Assembly (NCBI GenBank): GCA_963978905.1
Contig: OZ022258.1
Location: 45,244,591-45,308,590, forward strand
Direction: 5' to 3'
DNA: 64,000 nt
Origin: Trichostrongylus colubriformis
Taxonomy: Eukaryota; Nematoda; Chromadorea; Rhabditida; Trichostrongylidae
The position numbers were made by a program, and so were the translations under genes. This document shows, piece after piece, positions 22,778 through 37,626 of this stretch (the stretch's first letter is position 1; each line of letters opens with the position of its first letter). The notes under the pieces were generated by a model. That model had not been told where the DNA came from and made no database searches. It worked only from the letters and a program-made list of their open reading frames with translations.

Positions 22778-23055
22778 AGGGTCAAACAGTCGGCGGCGTG
22801 GGGGGGGACGCAACTTTGCGACCACCTCTGTTGCTCATGTTTCTCCCTAGGCTTGAGCTTAAAATGATATCTCCTCCTTCCACATAAAAAAAAGCATATG
22901 TCAAAAATGATATCTCCTCCTTCCACATGAAAAAAAAGCATATGTCAAAGCATAGGAATCATCTGCTTTAGCCTAAGCCTAGGGAGGGAAAGCTTTGACG
23001 TGGGTGAAACGTCGACACAAAGTTGCGTCTCCCCACCCCCCTTCGACTTTATTTG
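22778..23055. repeat. inverted-repeat element containing a 2x tandem repeat
   Basis: Outer arms: CACAGGGTCAAAC ... GACGCAACTTTGCG on the left and CAAAGTTGCGTCTCCCC ... TTTGACCCTGC on the right. Inside, at 22862-22947, a roughly 45-bp unit (AAAATGATATCTCCTCCTTC and on to GCATATGTCA) occurs twice in tandem. It has no coding capacity. Confidence 0.65.
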
Positions 23056-23846
23056 ACCCTGCACACACATGGAACCATAAATTCTGAGTAGCTACGAATC
23101 GATACTAACGAATCATGAGAAACAGTTCTTATTATCTCACACGACGTAGAGCAACACCACACGGTTCCGTAAACTAGCACGGATCGTGACCGCAACGCGC
23201 GTGTGATGTGCGAGTCGCGTGACCTACCGTTCGTTGCGGGACTTACAGTTCATGCCAGGACCATTGATGGAATGGTCCTCACAGGTCCTTTGGAATGCAG
23301 GCGGGCCATGTAAACAGTCATCCACGACTATGTCTTCCTTAAGAGGAATTTATTGCACAAATGGAATAATTTACAGAAACTGTGGGGTTTAATCTCTGCT
23401 TCATCGCAGTCGTGGCTCGTGTCTGGCGGTGGCTGGTGGGAGGGCCGCTGGTGCTGATGTAGATAGGGAAAGGGGAGCTCTCATATCCAGGCCATGAATA
23501 CGGGTTTCCGCCCAAACTAAGGCTTAGGCTAAAAACCTAAGCAAACGGTGATCAAATTCCGGAGCAGGACCCAATTATTAAATCCATAACCCCTTACTTT
23601 CACGATCATTGATCATGAAGAATATAAATCCTTTTTTTTCCTAGATGAAGTGTACTTGATGATAAGATTCAGGCATACGTCATACTTTGAGATTGCAGCC
23701 ACGACTTCGCGTGTGCGAAATGGCGGCATTAGACCGCCGCCATATTCTACGGTTTTGTGTTGTTGCACTTACGCACTCAGATCTCCGACCTTGAAATTTA
23801 GCAATGCCACAGTTTAGCGTGCGTAGCCGCAACACCGCCCAATCGC

Positions 23847-24029
23847 TAAGGCCGCGTTCATACTCGGTGTCTGCAGGGCGTGGTTGCGTTCACAGCGGCG
23901 CAGCAAGGCAGACAAGCACAAGGATGTGCAAAGACGACGCAGGCGACGAGGCAGGGTGGTGTAGGCGGAGACGCAGAGACCCGCATCCACTCCCTGCCGC
24001 CGCCACCGCAGAGTATGAACGCGGCCTAA
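23847..24029. mobile_element. GCGTTCATAC-type palindromic MITE (family C)
   Basis: It starts AAGGCCGCGTTCATACTC and ends GAGTATGAACGCGGCCTAA. The GC-rich middle (CAGGGCGTGG ... CCCTGCCGCC) is also inverted. Overlapping long open frames here (up to about 160 codons on either strand) come from this GC-rich palindrome. Confidence 0.75.
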
Positions 24030-24559
24030 ATCGCGAAGCGAAGCGACGGCAATACAAACCTCCAAGATCCCAAAATCGCGCGCGCAAGTGTGACGTCGCA
24101 GAATCATGTCGTCCAGAGTTATATAAAGCACAGATAGCACAAGGCACACAGAGGATGCCTAGCAATAGTAAGCATAATGGAGTTACATTACAAACAGTAC
24201 ACGAGGCTATCTGGACGTTGAAAATATGCCAAACCAAATTGTACAAGCCAAGTGCAAGAATGATCCGCCGAAACATCAGCGCGTAAACATGAGCGCAGAC
24301 AAAGAAGCTCCCACAGCTGCTGCATTTGCCTTGTTTCTTCTGTATTCCTTCGCCTTGTTTTTCTTCATGAGTCATGGCCACTTCGACGGTCTCTGCTTAT
24401 TTCTATCGCTTTTCTTGACACATCAAATTCTGATGTCATTTTAGCAAATGTGTCCTGTCGCGGGTGTCGCGAAGTTTAGTTTTGGAAACAGCGCATAGTT
24501 TTTCCAAAACTACAAAAACTACAGAAAGGAAAAAAAGGAAAAAACTACAGAAAGGAAAA

Positions 24560-24701
24560 ATTATAATAGAGTACGCGCTTACTTTTGAGAACGGACTAGT
24601 TAGGGGAACATCGCGTTTTTTGGAAAAAGTTTCATTCCAAAAAACGCGATGCTCCCCCTAACTAGTCCGTTCTCGAAAGTAAGCGCTTACTCCATTATAA
24701 T
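24560..24701. repeat. 142-bp near-perfect hairpin
   Basis: The left arm (ATTATAATAGAGTACGCGC ... AACGGACTAGTTAGGGG ... CATCGCGTTTTTTGGAA) is mirrored by the right arm (TTCCAAAAAACGCGATG ... CTAACTAGTCCGTTC ... CCATTATAAT). The arms are about 66 bp with a handful of mismatches and a loop of about 10 nt. It ends 70 bp before the tRNA-Leu gene and has no coding capacity. Confidence 0.9.
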
Positions 24702-24771
24702 TTTCTCGCTAACTTTGCTACCCGACATTTCAATTTTTGTAGTGCGTGCTGTGGATCTTCACAAAACATTT

Positions 24772-24885
24772 GCACGGAGTGGGATTTGAACCCACGCACC
24801 CATACGAGTACCAGAACGCTCAATCCGCCATCTCGCGGCAAGTGTTGCTTGAGTCTGGCGCCTTAGACCACTCGGCCATCCGTGC
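24772..24885 (-). tRNA. tRNA-Leu (CAA) with 31-nt intron
   Basis: Read on the minus strand from 24885, acceptor arm GCACGGA pairs with the final TCCGTGC. The D arm is GGCCGAGTGGTCTAAGGC and the T arm carries GGTTCAAATCC. Anticodon stem CCAGA/TCTGG encloses loop CTCAAG-T. The anticodon CAA is the complement of 24849-24851. A 31-nt intron (24817-24847) sits at the standard place, one base 3' of the anticodon. A long variable arm (TACTCGTATGGGTG) fits the leucine type. It looks intact, although no 3' CCA is encoded, as expected in eukaryotes. Confidence 0.95.
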
Positions 24886-25771
24886 ACAGACTGCTAATAT
24901 TCCACATAACTTATCCCCGATCGAACCGTCTATCGATTTCGTTCGCATTTTAATAAACAATTTGAGTAAAGAAGAAACTTGCAACCTCTGTCCCTTTCAC
25001 TGTTTTTGGTCTATAATATTTTGCCTTTTACTAATATTTTGCCTTTATCCTGCCTTTGAAGAGCCTGTTCTGGCAATCCGCCAGAACCCGCACTCTCATA
25101 CCATGTAGGTAATCCCTTGAAGTACCGGTACACTTTTGATGACTGTTATTGTATGCAACACATGTTAGGCGTGACCTCGCTGATGTTAAGAGGCACGCCC
25201 AGAGATGCAGAATGCTTTAGACTTATTCTACCACTGACCACCTCTGTATGGGTGAATAAATGCTTCTAAGCCCATTTTAGCTTACACAGAAGCAGTCCGC
25301 GGAAGAACTCTACTTCCAAAGACCCAGAGGCGCCAACCTTCCGCCTAGTCACCACAGAGCCGTTCTGTTAAACCGCTTCTAGATAGCGCTGTTTAACTTC
25401 AAAATTCATATTTCTTCAGAATTGCTTGACTGTGAAGCTCATCATTCCTCTGCAGTCCTTAGGGTGGTGCACTGTTCATAAAAGAATTCCTCATGCCTTT
25501 GTGGTGAAGGCATTTGGCATTTGCAGACTAGGTGCTTTACTTGACGCCATGTCATTTTCGTAGCGTGTTTCATGACTATTTCATAAATTGTAGCCGCTCG
25601 TAGCCCTGTATGTCACATTTCTTTCACATTTTGTTTTTGAATGACATATTCATGAGCAAGTGTGTTAGTTTGCTTTAGATTCAGAAACTGGAGCATATAG
25701 TTATAATTTTTCCATATGTCTCCAACAAGAAAGCTATCGTGTTGTATTTGGTTTCTTTTAGTTGGGGAACC

Positions 25772-29009
<3,238 letters not shown>

Positions 29010-29644
29010 CGTCAGTAACTGTGACTATGAATTCATGGCCACTGTGATTCGGGCTGTTTTGCAAGCAGTCAAATTTGTCTGGTCCGTTGTTGAGTTTCAA
29101 TATTTTACTGCTTTGTTCTTCTTGGAGCTTTCATAAATATCTGTATGAGCAATTTGGTCATTGCATTCTATACATTGTTAACGATTAGATGATAGCTTTT
29201 TTCCGGGTGAGTGATGTCGTTGAGGTGTTGTTATGGCTCTATAGGTTTTTCCCTTCATATTTAACATATTTGACCGTTTTTCCTTAATGAATGAAGGGAT
29301 TTGGTTTGAGAAGGTCGTTTCCCAAAGTAATAGGGACTTTCTACAGTCGAGCTTTTTTCTCCACCCTGCCTCGCCAACCTACGCAAGTAGGTATGGATGA
29401 TGCTAATAAAACCGTTTCCTTTCGTGGGGGGTTTCGGAATAGGTCGAAGTGGGGGTTTTGGCGCTGCTCAGATGTTTTACAGATCTCTCTGATCACAATT
29501 TCTAGCATTTTTCACTTGCAGTTCTCAAACTCCTCTAGATCCACCAATAAGACACTGTTTTATTGGTCTTCTATGCTTTTTAAATTTTATTATGTGCTTC
29601 TTTCATCGATTTCAAAAAAAAATTGGTACACTCTATAAGAACAT

Positions 29645-31305
29645 TTATTCTTTTGATTTTGGTTCCTTTGGTTTTTCCATGCAAAAATCTTTGCATTCTT
29701 TATATGTGAGGAAATTGTTGAAATTACCACCATTACCGAAGTAACTGAATCGTATGCAGTTGGAAAGACCTGGCATGTACACGTATCGCCCGTAATGTTT
29801 CAAAGATGGGCTTTCATATCCAGAAGCCGCTGGTAGTGAACAAATGTAGTCTGAAATTGGTGAACACTCGTGGATGAAATGGCAGTTCAGAGGTTTGACT
29901 GAGGCCCAGATGGTTCTTGTCCACTGCGGCTAAATTCTGAAGCCTGTTGTGAATCACTTCCGCAGCAACAGAAAAGCAATATCCGCAGATCAAAATGCAA
30001 TAGATCAATTTTCTTGTGAGACATTGCATTCCGAAATGTCGATGCGGTTGACAATGGGGCTGGAATGCATGGTCGTCGCGCTTTCTTGGCTGAATATCAT
30101 ACTGCTTTGAGCGAAGGCATTTGGAGCGAACAGGTCGGTCGCTGTACCTTTGTATAAAACCAAGTGTGAAGAAACAGAAGAATTGATACTCATACCTTTC
30201 ATTGGGCAGCATCTATTATTCTTATTACACGAATATCCCATCGGACAGCCATTATCGCATTTCTGCGCTATGTCCGGAATCTTCGCGTCGGTTTGAATCT
30301 GGCACTCGACTACTGAAACGCTAACGAACATGTTGAACTTGGTAATACCGTAATTGAAAGCAAACTCTTTCAATTTGTTGTTGAATACCAGAAAAACAAC
30401 TGACCAACGAGCGATTTGTTGATTCCTGTCGCCTTCGTTGCGTTCCTAGATGGAACACATTTTTCTTTACATTCGGCTAGTGTTTTAAACTTGTTCTCAT
30501 TTCCACCGCAGCCTCGATGGAACATTGGTTGACAAGCACCTTGAACAGATTTCGTTCATTACTTTTTTCAATCCATTCCGATCGACCGGGTGAGCACAGC
30601 TGCTTTTGACACTCCGAATTTCGTGACAGACAAACAAAAAAAGAAAGGGAAAACCGATTACATGTGGCGAGTATAACATTCATAGCAACATTAAGAGATG
30701 CTAAGAAACCTTAACTCGTTTCGAGAATTCAATGCTCAACTCAATGTGCATGGATAGGAATAAATAGGTATACGTTGCAACAGACAAAATGGTCGAGCTA
30801 CGTTCTTGGAGCCCTGGATCGTTGGGTAACTTCGGATGTGTACCCTCATGTCAGGATTTCGCACCGCGGCATGTCGCAAACGAAGCAATGCGCACGAGCT
30901 AAAGGAGCCATGTTGCTGGGTCCCGAAGAGATTACAAGTCAACTGCGTATCGCGCCCCTAGCATTATCGTGTAATCGTTCTAAGACCCAACTACCGCAAC
31001 GCGCACAGCTCGCACACACGCCGCTGGCCGTCGTGTGAAATCCCGACATAAGGGTACACACCCATGCTCAGAGGGTTAAAGGGCTAGTTTTCATCCAAAT
31101 TACAACATACCTATCCGTGAATCATAGTAAAAGAGCTTCTTCTCGGGCTCATCACATGAATAGCCCAGGTCACGAGGTAGATGGCAGTTCAGGGTGTATC
31201 CTGGAAAAATCTTGATGTTTTGTAGCTTTTCGTCTACATTCATATTTTAAAACAAGTTGGCATACCAAAGTCGATCAATAGCAGTATCACTATCGCGTGG
31301 AACAT
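29645..31305 (-). CDS. secreted Kunitz / Cys-rich (EB-lustrin) / Kunitz-like protein A
   Basis: Five minus-strand exons, 31266-31305 (ATG), 31111-31200, 30405-30539, 30196-30312 and 29645-29850 (TAA), give 195 aa. All four introns are phase 1. A short hydrophobic leader (MFHAIVILLLIDFG) precedes a Kunitz domain with six cysteines, including the GCGGNENKF signature, split over exons 2 and 3. The position after the second Cys (P1 of canonical inhibitors) is Asp in YSCDEPEKK, so trypsin inhibition looks unlikely (inference). Exon 4 encodes a six-Cys EB/lustrin-like module ending CNKNNRCCP. Exon 5 is a second Kunitz-like domain (NCIRFSYFGNGGNFNNF) that keeps Cys 1, 3, 5 and 6 but lacks 2 and 4, then a KPKEPKSKE tail. 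An in-frame TGA nine bases upstream supports the chosen ATG. Family members are secreted protease inhibitors or channel ligands in worms; the target here is unknown. Confidence 0.9.
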
Positions 31306-31510
31306 GGCTTGTCAGACAGAACTGTGTTGTTTTGAAGAAGTCTCCGCTAAAATATATGAAAGCTAAATAAAATGCTCATCGTGCGCTCATGTACAGAAGT
31401 TTTTGCGACACGTTTAGCCATGTGTGATTGGCTATTAATTCATTGAGACCTTGTTTCTCCTTTTCACATAACAAGTATTCCTAAAGATCCCGGCTGGCGA
31501 CCAGGATAAT

Positions 31511-31654
31511 TACACTCCATTTCTCAGCGCTTGAGTGGGCGTGGCCGGACTCGTATGGTAGTGTATCGGACTCTCTCACACACACTCACTCTCGCCACTC
31601 ACCCAAGTCCGCAGGTCACGCCCAATCAAGCGCTGCGAAATGGACTATACACCA
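31511..31654. mobile_element. palindromic MITE family B
   Basis: Left end ACTCCATTTCTCAGCGCTTGA and right end TCAAGCGCTGCGAAATGGACT are inverted, with GGGCGTGGCC / GGTCACGCCC inside and a core of TCTCTCAC/ACTCACTC repeats. It interrupts a stretch upstream of Kunitz gene A whose duplicate upstream of gene B (about 46130-46160) has no insertion, so it arrived after the duplication. Relatives: 56986, 57413 and 62644. Confidence 0.8.
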
Positions 31655-32110
31655 GAATATTCTTCGGTATACATCGGTAGGATTACAACTTCAGTTCATT
31701 AGCACTGATGAGGAGCCGAAAGATCTTTCACTGTATATACTGAATATTTTAGTCATTTGTATGAGTTTAAAGGCAGTGGTAGGGGTAATTAGGCCCTATC
31801 ATCGAATGATCATCGAGTATGGAGGCTCAGGTGTTTACTAGTGAAGAAACGCAAGTGAAGAAAGAATAGGCTGGATGTTCGAAAACTCAAGAAATAAACC
31901 CCTTTCCACCGTTAACTCAAAGGAGGCGGGCTCTGATAACGAAAGAGACGTGTCATGTCGAAACAGGTGGCAGGTGGTGAAAAAAGCGGCTCTTACAAAG
32001 CCCAGGGCGCTCTTTTCCACCACTTCCTAGAGCCGTAACGCTCATTTGGACAACTCACTTAAAAAGCACTTCAGAGGGTGTCATTACTCGTATTACCCCT
32101 ACCACTGTAT

Positions 32111-32536
32111 TTAAAGGAATCGTTTGCGGAAAAGTGAGTTTCTTTGATTCCCTTATATTTATGTTGTATTTGCCTAATAAGGGCCGCATGGAACTTTCAG
32201 GCGAAAAAGCGAGAATTCCGCTAAGATACAGGTTCCCTAATTCTCGGTCGGATGGGCGTGGACTCCAAGTAAAAGCTCCGTCTCGTCGTCCGCCGCGGTT
32301 GGGAACGGAGAGTGGGACGGTACACGTAACATTGTGTCCCTACAATGCGTCTCCGACCGCGGCGGACGACGGGGTGGGCACTTGCTCGGAGGCTCTGTCC
32401 ACCCGGCAAAGATTTTGTGGTGCTATATCTTAGCCGGATTCACATTTTTCGCGTGAAACTTTCAATGCGACCCTTATTAGGCAAATACAACATAAATATA
32501 TGAACGTAAAAACATTTTCAATGGACGACTCCTTCG
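32111..32536. mobile_element. TTAA-flanked palindromic MITE (family A), copy 2
   Basis: It starts TTAAAGGAATCG and carries GTTGTATTTGCCTAATAAGG, GCGTGAAACTTTCAATGCG and GGACGACTCCTTCGA at its right end, where the TTAA has mutated to TCGA. The middle is a long GC-rich inverted pair (CGTCGTCCGCCGCGGTTGG against CCGACCGCGGCGGACGACG). It is non-coding. Confidence 0.8.
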
Positions 32537-32539
32537 AGC

Positions 32540-33783
32540 TTCCGAACATGTACAGGAACGACGCTCGTTTGTGAAAAACCATAGCATCGAGAGCTAATGT
32601 ATAGAAAAAAATCTGAAACTTCTGACCACCAAGTGAGGCAATCGTCAAGCCCTCGTACATGTTGCTACCGACTAGTGGATTTGTGAACGACATGTTGAGT
32701 TTTTTGGGCCTAACGAATTAGCCTCGCATTTGAAATATCTGGGGTAACCGTGCAGTGGATGAGCTATTTTAAAAAAATTGTGGTGAAAATAGACGGAAGA
32801 GGAAGCATACGAAGACGACTCCCTGGAATTTATTGTTGTTCCCCCAATTCGTGTTGTGTGGATGAATCATAGTTCCGAAGCAAATCGAAAGCAAGTATTT
32901 TGAGCATCAGCTGGATAACGAAGAAAAAGACTCAACTTTCGTCGTCACTATGTTTTTATCATTCTTCAGAAAATTAGCGCTACTGGTTTGTTGTAGCAAA
33001 CTGACAATGACTGCCCTACACAGGGTCAAGCATGGATCGAGGAATCTCAAGGAGGAAGTTAGCATTGAAAAGGGGCGGAGGAGGGAGAACTCATATTTTG
33101 AAAACAACCCTCGAAAGCTCCTTAAAACTATCCTCTTTAAAAAGTTTTAAGAGGTGAGACGATCTTCAAAGACGCCTCATCTATAGGAAGAGGTAGGAGA
33201 GGATGCGTAGATCGGTGGGAGGGGTTGCCCTTCTCAAAAAGAATCCTCGACGCTAGACTTGACCATGGACAGTTCAATGTGGAAAAGAAAAAAGTACAAA
33301 AAGCCCCTATTCACGCTATGCAATTGATGGATCGGATGCTTTTTTTTTGTGGGAAATCACAGTAAAGCCTTTCTGCCCACTATTACTGTAGGAATTTTCG
33401 CAATATTCTTGTACATTTTTCTTTTCTTCATTGAACACACCAAAGTATGGACTTCAAATTTTTGAAATTTTTTCGCCATTCGTATTTATTCATACTCAAA
33501 TGAAACATAAAATTAAAATTTAAAATCCAAATTTTCAAATAGCGAACATTTATATTTGGAGAAAATAAAGCAAAAGATATATCTGAATTTAGCTTAGAGT
33601 GACTTGGTTGCCATGGTCCCCCCAATCGCGTCGAAGCACCAAAGATAAAGAAGAAAACCGAAGACTATCTTTAAAAAATCGCATTTTCCTTGCAAACATC
33701 TAGTTTGGAGCAATTCGAATAGACTGTAGAATAGTTACTGTAGGTTGTAAGGAAAGTTCTGATCGCTTTCGCACGTTGACAAG
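32540..33783. other. intergenic, nothing recognised
   Basis: AT-rich spacer. Open frames at 32430-32693 and 32907-33150 have no motif or splice support. I see no repeat boundary apart from the flanking elements. Confidence 0.35.
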
Positions 33784-33873
33784 GTATATTCAAGGCGATC
33801 AACCTACAGTAGAGTATATTCAAGGCGATCAACCTACAGTAGCGTATATTCAGGGCGATCAACCTACAGTAGC
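33784..33873. repeat. three tandem 30-bp units
   Basis: The unit GTATATTCAAGGCGATCAAC plus CTACAGTAGA/C occurs three times in succession (33784, 33814 and 33844) with one or two changes. The last unit runs into the terminal repeat of the Tc1-type MITE. GATCAACCTACAGTAG within each unit equals the flank plus outer tip of that MITE, so the array seems to have grown from the element's edge. Confidence 0.9.
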
Positions 33874-35451
33874 GGTCAAAAGTTTGGAAACTTTTGACCG
33901 CTACTGTAGGTTGATCTCAACTTTGAATTCTCAAAATCCCTTGAATGAGAAAGGTCCGAGTTGTCTCAAATTCACAGAATAGGCAAAAAATCAAATAGAG
34001 AACACGATGTGTAACGTCGTTCTTTGAGAGCGGGAACTTTAAATGAGGAAAAACTGTTTATTTCATAAAAGGCGCGTCAAAAGTTTGGAGACTTTTCAGC
34101 AAAGGAAATCGAACTTTATAACGTCAGAATACGAGACAAAAACTAGTACTTCGTTGGATAACTGCGTGAATCAATGACAGCCTCACACCTTCTAGGCATT
34201 GAATCGATCAGAGCATTAACTTTGGACTGAGGAATCGAAGCCCATTCCTTGAGGAGAATATCAAACTTTTCATCGCAATTCTTCACTGGAATGTGCCTTG
34301 TACGACGCTCAAGTTTCTCCCAAAGGTGCTCAATCGGACTGAGGTCTGGACTTTGGCTCGGCCAGTTCATGACAGTAATTTTCTTTGATCTCAGAAGATC
34401 GGTTACGAGGCGAGGGCATGCTTCGGATCATTGTCATGCCGAAAAATACATTCCCTCGGCATTCTTTGACGAGCAGACGGAAGCATAATACTCTCCAGGA
34501 TACCCTTGTACGCGCACGAGTCCATATTCCCTTGGATACGGAAATGTGGGCCAACGCCACACAGACCGAAACATCCCCATACCATCACATTACCTCCACC
34601 ATGCTTCACTGTTCGTACCTGGTGCCTGGGATGATTTATCCTGTCCACAGGACGTCTCACGTACTTCTAACAATCGCTGCCAAAGAGGCAGGACTTCGAT
34701 TTGTCGCTGAACAAAACTTCTCCCCATTTTTCTCTGGTCCAGGCAGGGTGCTGACGGGCGAAACTCAGTCGCGCCTTCCTGTTCTTTGGGCTCACTGGTG
34801 GCTTCCTGCTGGGACGTCTCCCAAATAATCCGTCAGCTCTCAGACGACGCTGAACAGTACTTGGCTGATAGAAAGGCCCAAAAAATTTGTCACCTGTTTG
34901 AGAATGTCAGTTGGCGAAGCGCGCGGGTCAGCATGTGAGGCCCTTACGATGAATATGTCATCCCTTGGTGTCGTCTTACGAGGTCTTCCTGAACGATGAG
35001 TCTTCACCACACCTCCTTGCCTTTGGTAGCGCTTGAAAATTTTGGTGATCGTGCTTTTAGCGAGGTGACACTGCTGTACAAGAAGGTTCTTGGGCGTTCC
35101 AGATCGAATTGTCCGAACAATCGCCTCCTGCACAGCTAGTGCTCTTTTTTACCAGATCCCATCTGAACATAAGGTACTGTGCCATAATTTTACCTAAAAC
35201 CACAAAAAAACTGCAAACCTTGACAAAATAACAGCGGGGATATCGTTACAGGATAGTTTCCATACTTTTGACGCGCCATCATATGAGTATATCACATAAT
35301 GAAGATAAATTAATCGATTTTCGGCAAGCGACGTCAAGCATGTGTTTCCAGCTCAGTTCTATACTTACCATGTGAATTTGAGACAAATCGGTCGTTTCTT
35401 ATTCGGGGGAGATTGAAAATTCGAAAGTTTCCAAACTTTTGACCGCTACTG
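33867..35451. mobile_element. Tc1-type MITE hosting a second Tc1-like element
   Basis: The outer termini are CAGTAGCGGTCAAAAGTTTGG (33867) and its complement (ending 35451), with TA on both sides. Subterminal arms also match (GTTGTCTCAAATTCACA at 33960 against TGTGAATTTGAGACAA at about 35370). The left tip is itself doubled head to head (33867-33906). Within it, about 34068-35282, lies a Tc1-like transposon with its own ends, GGCGCGTCAAAAGTTTGG and complement. Confidence 0.85.
34143..35162 (-). pseudogene. Tc1-like transposase, frameshifted
   Basis: The minus strand from about 35162 encodes, with several frame changes and an early stop, a whole Tc1-like transposase. The N-terminus has a helix-turn-helix (AKSTITKIFKRYQRQGG) and a GRPRKT motif. 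The first acidic residue lies in a VLFSDKSK segment, the second in FRHDNDPKHA and the third in SPDLSPIEHLWEKL, the DD34E layout. The end (SMPRRCEAVIDSRSYPTKY) is intact. The last 75 codons form one frame (34143-34370). As it stands it cannot make a single protein. Confidence 0.9.
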
Positions 35452-35619
35452 TATGTAACAAGCTACTTATATTGTCAAAGAGCTTTTTTTCGGAATATAA
35501 GTTTTTCTCATGATTTCATAAAGTCTTTGGACTTTTGGGGCACTTCTCAATGAGGGGAAGGCGAAGCATTGGAGGGACCAGTTTGTCCCTGGTTTGAGGC
35601 GTACAAAAACGAGAATAAG

Positions 35620-36027
35620 TTGATCGAACGAAGGAAAAATTAGTTTCTGTTACCCATATATTATATTAATGTTGTATTTGCCTTATGTGGCCCGTATGCA
35701 ATGTTTCACGCAAAGAATGTGAATCCGGCAGAGATACAGCACCACAAAATCTCGGCCAGGTGGGCGGGGCTTCTAAGCAAAGGCCAACCCCGTCGTCCGC
35801 CGCGGTCGGAGACGCACTGTACGAACTGAATGTTACGTAAACAGTTCCACTCCCCGTTTCAAACCGCGGCGGACGACAGGACGAGGCTTTTATTTGGAGA
35901 CCCTGCCCATCCCAGCCGAATTCTCACTTTTTCGCGTTAAACTTTGCATGCAGCCCGTATTAGGCAAACACAACATAAATATATTTGGGTATTAAAGAAA
36001 GTCATTTTCCGTGGACGATTCCTCTAA
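35620..36027. mobile_element. TTAA-type palindromic MITE (family A), copy 3
   Basis: It contains GTTGTATTTGCCTTATGTGG, GATACAGCACCACAAAATCT, the GC-rich inverted core (CGTCGTCCGCCGCGGTC and its mirror) and ends CCGTGGACGATTCCTCTAAG. The left tip is degraded. It lies 36 bp from the next mariner. Confidence 0.75.
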
Positions 36028-36063
36028 GTAAACCAGTAGAAAATGACGAAGGCATGTATAGTA

Positions 36064-36954
36064 TTAGGTTGGTGAAAAAGTCCTGGGACACCAATTTCAA
36101 AAAAAAGTTAAAATTCGAAAAAAGGATCCGTGGGTCGATCGACGTTACAGATCAATAGCCACACAATCGTAGATAACACTGAACTTATTTCGACTTATTT
36201 CGACTTGGGTGTCCCACGAACTGAGCGATTCAGATCGGTCATCGAGGTTAAGCATCGCTCAGTCTCTCCTCAGTCGATTCCGGATTAAGGACTTTCTGGG
36301 AGGGGTCGTTACAGGGGATGAATCCTGGGTCTTCTACGCGAATCATAGCAGGAGAGTCCAGTGGTTTCCCTAAGGAGAAGCGGCTCCGACTCAATCGAAG
36401 ACAGACACCCATCAAGAAAAGGTGATGCTGTGCTGTTGGTGGGACTCACAAGGAATGTTTGCCAAGAATTTCTCGAAAGTGGTACCACAGTAACCGCAAG
36501 CATCTAGTCTAATCAGCTGCAGAAGTTGAGCGAGGCAATGCAACAAAAGCGGCCAGGACGAAACAAGGTTTACTTTCTTCATGACAACGCACGCCCTCAT
36601 GTTGCAAGAATGTCTCGGGAGAAGTTGGAGGAGCTTGGATGGGAAGTACTGCCTCACCCTCCGTATTCGCCCGACCTTGCCCCTTCCGATTATCACCTAT
36701 TTAGGGCCCTCAAACAAAATCTCAGAGATAAGGAATTTGATGATCAAGCTCAAATTGAATCGGAGGTGACTCGCTTCTTCGACTCACAACCAGCTTCCTT
36801 CTAGAGGAAAGGTATTCGTGATCTGTCCAAAAAAATGGCAAAGTGTTATCGAGGCAGAAGGTGATTACTTTGTGATTTGAAATGACGAAGAATTAAAGTT
36901 TTTAAAATTTGAAAGAAAAGTTCTCAGTGTCCCAGGACTTCTTACCCAACCTAA
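36064..36954 (+). mobile_element. internally deleted mariner element
   Basis: Termini TTAGGTTGGTGAAAAAGTCC (36064) and complement (ending 36954), TA on both sides. At 891 bp it is shorter than autonomous mariners of about 1.3 kb. The plus-strand coding remains include GDESWVFY (first Asp), FLHDNARPHVARMS (second Asp) and PPYSPDLAPSDYHLF (third Asp), the DD34D pattern of mariner. The 36526-36804 portion is one open frame. The upstream part is broken by stops and the DNA-binding N-terminus is missing. Confidence 0.9.
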
Positions 36955-37552
36955 TATTTGCATTTGTATTTGAAAGAAGCATTACCGATACAGAGTAGTT
37001 GATCACCTCACATAGCTCAGTTTCGCCAAACTTCATAAAAATGGATGTGCGGGACTACTCAGACAGAGCCATGCGCGACCGTTTTTTCTACAGATCGTCT
37101 TGCACAAATCGGAAGAGTTACACGCTGAAGCCCTCACTGATCCGTTACACGTATCAAATCTGAGCTAACTAAATCCCATTTTCCCAAATATCTGCACAGC
37201 TCCTTCAGTTATAGAGTGTTCAGGAATTGATGATTCGGAGCCGACTTCCCACGATTTCGCGTAATGTCGTAGCCTTTCATCAAAATGTGGCGGGGGGGGG
37301 GGGGGGGCGATTTGGTAGGGGCAAATGAATATCATGCTAGCAAAAGTGTGACGAATCGAAGATGCGCAATTCATGGGAAAAGATGCAGTAGCAAAAATGA
37401 TTCTGCAGCCTGATAAAGTATGTCGACTGGAAGGTAGCAGAAGTCTTTTCGAGAGAGTGGGTAACACTACCACACTGATTTTGATATTTTAGATTTTAGA
37501 TAGCTGCTGATTATCGCCACAGCCCGCGATGGGAAAGTTATAGAAGTTAAGG

Positions 37553-37626
37553 GGTGTTGGTAGTGTAAAGGATTAGCACATATGCCCGGAAAGCGTGAAG
37601 TGCGGGTTCGAGTCCCGTCCGACACC
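37553..37626 (+). tRNA. tRNA-like sequence, probably pseudogene or SINE head
   Basis: Acceptor arms pair (GTGTTGG / CCGACAC). A perfect B box (GGTTCGAGTCC) and T stem (GCGGG/CCCGT) are present, and the D arm is short (GTG/CAC). The anticodon arm is weak (TATGC/GCGTG) and the loop CCGGAAA has C where the universal U33 belongs. It would read GGA, a serine anticodon, without the long variable arm serine tRNAs need. A functional tRNA is therefore doubtful. It may be a tRNA-derived repeat. Confidence 0.5.

Noticed and set aside
23804..24381. Open frames of up to about 160 codons on both strands
   Set aside because: They coincide with a GC-rich palindromic MITE (23847-24029), mirror each other and have no splice support or motif.
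24226..24444. Hydrophobic frame resembling a small membrane protein
   Set aside because: No homology that I recognise, no splice partner, and it sits between repeats. The hydrophobicity follows from a T-rich stretch.
30005..30373. Long single frame through the Cys-rich exon of Kunitz A (122 codons)
   Set aside because: Only 30196-30312 is exon. The rest reads across intron sequence and has no counterpart in copy B.
33671..33862. Repetitive minus-strand peptide with LIALNI repeats
   Set aside because: It is only the translation of the 30-bp tandem units.
33784..33873. CRISPR-like array
   Set aside because: There are three contiguous units without unique spacers, in a eukaryotic genome and linked to a transposon tip.
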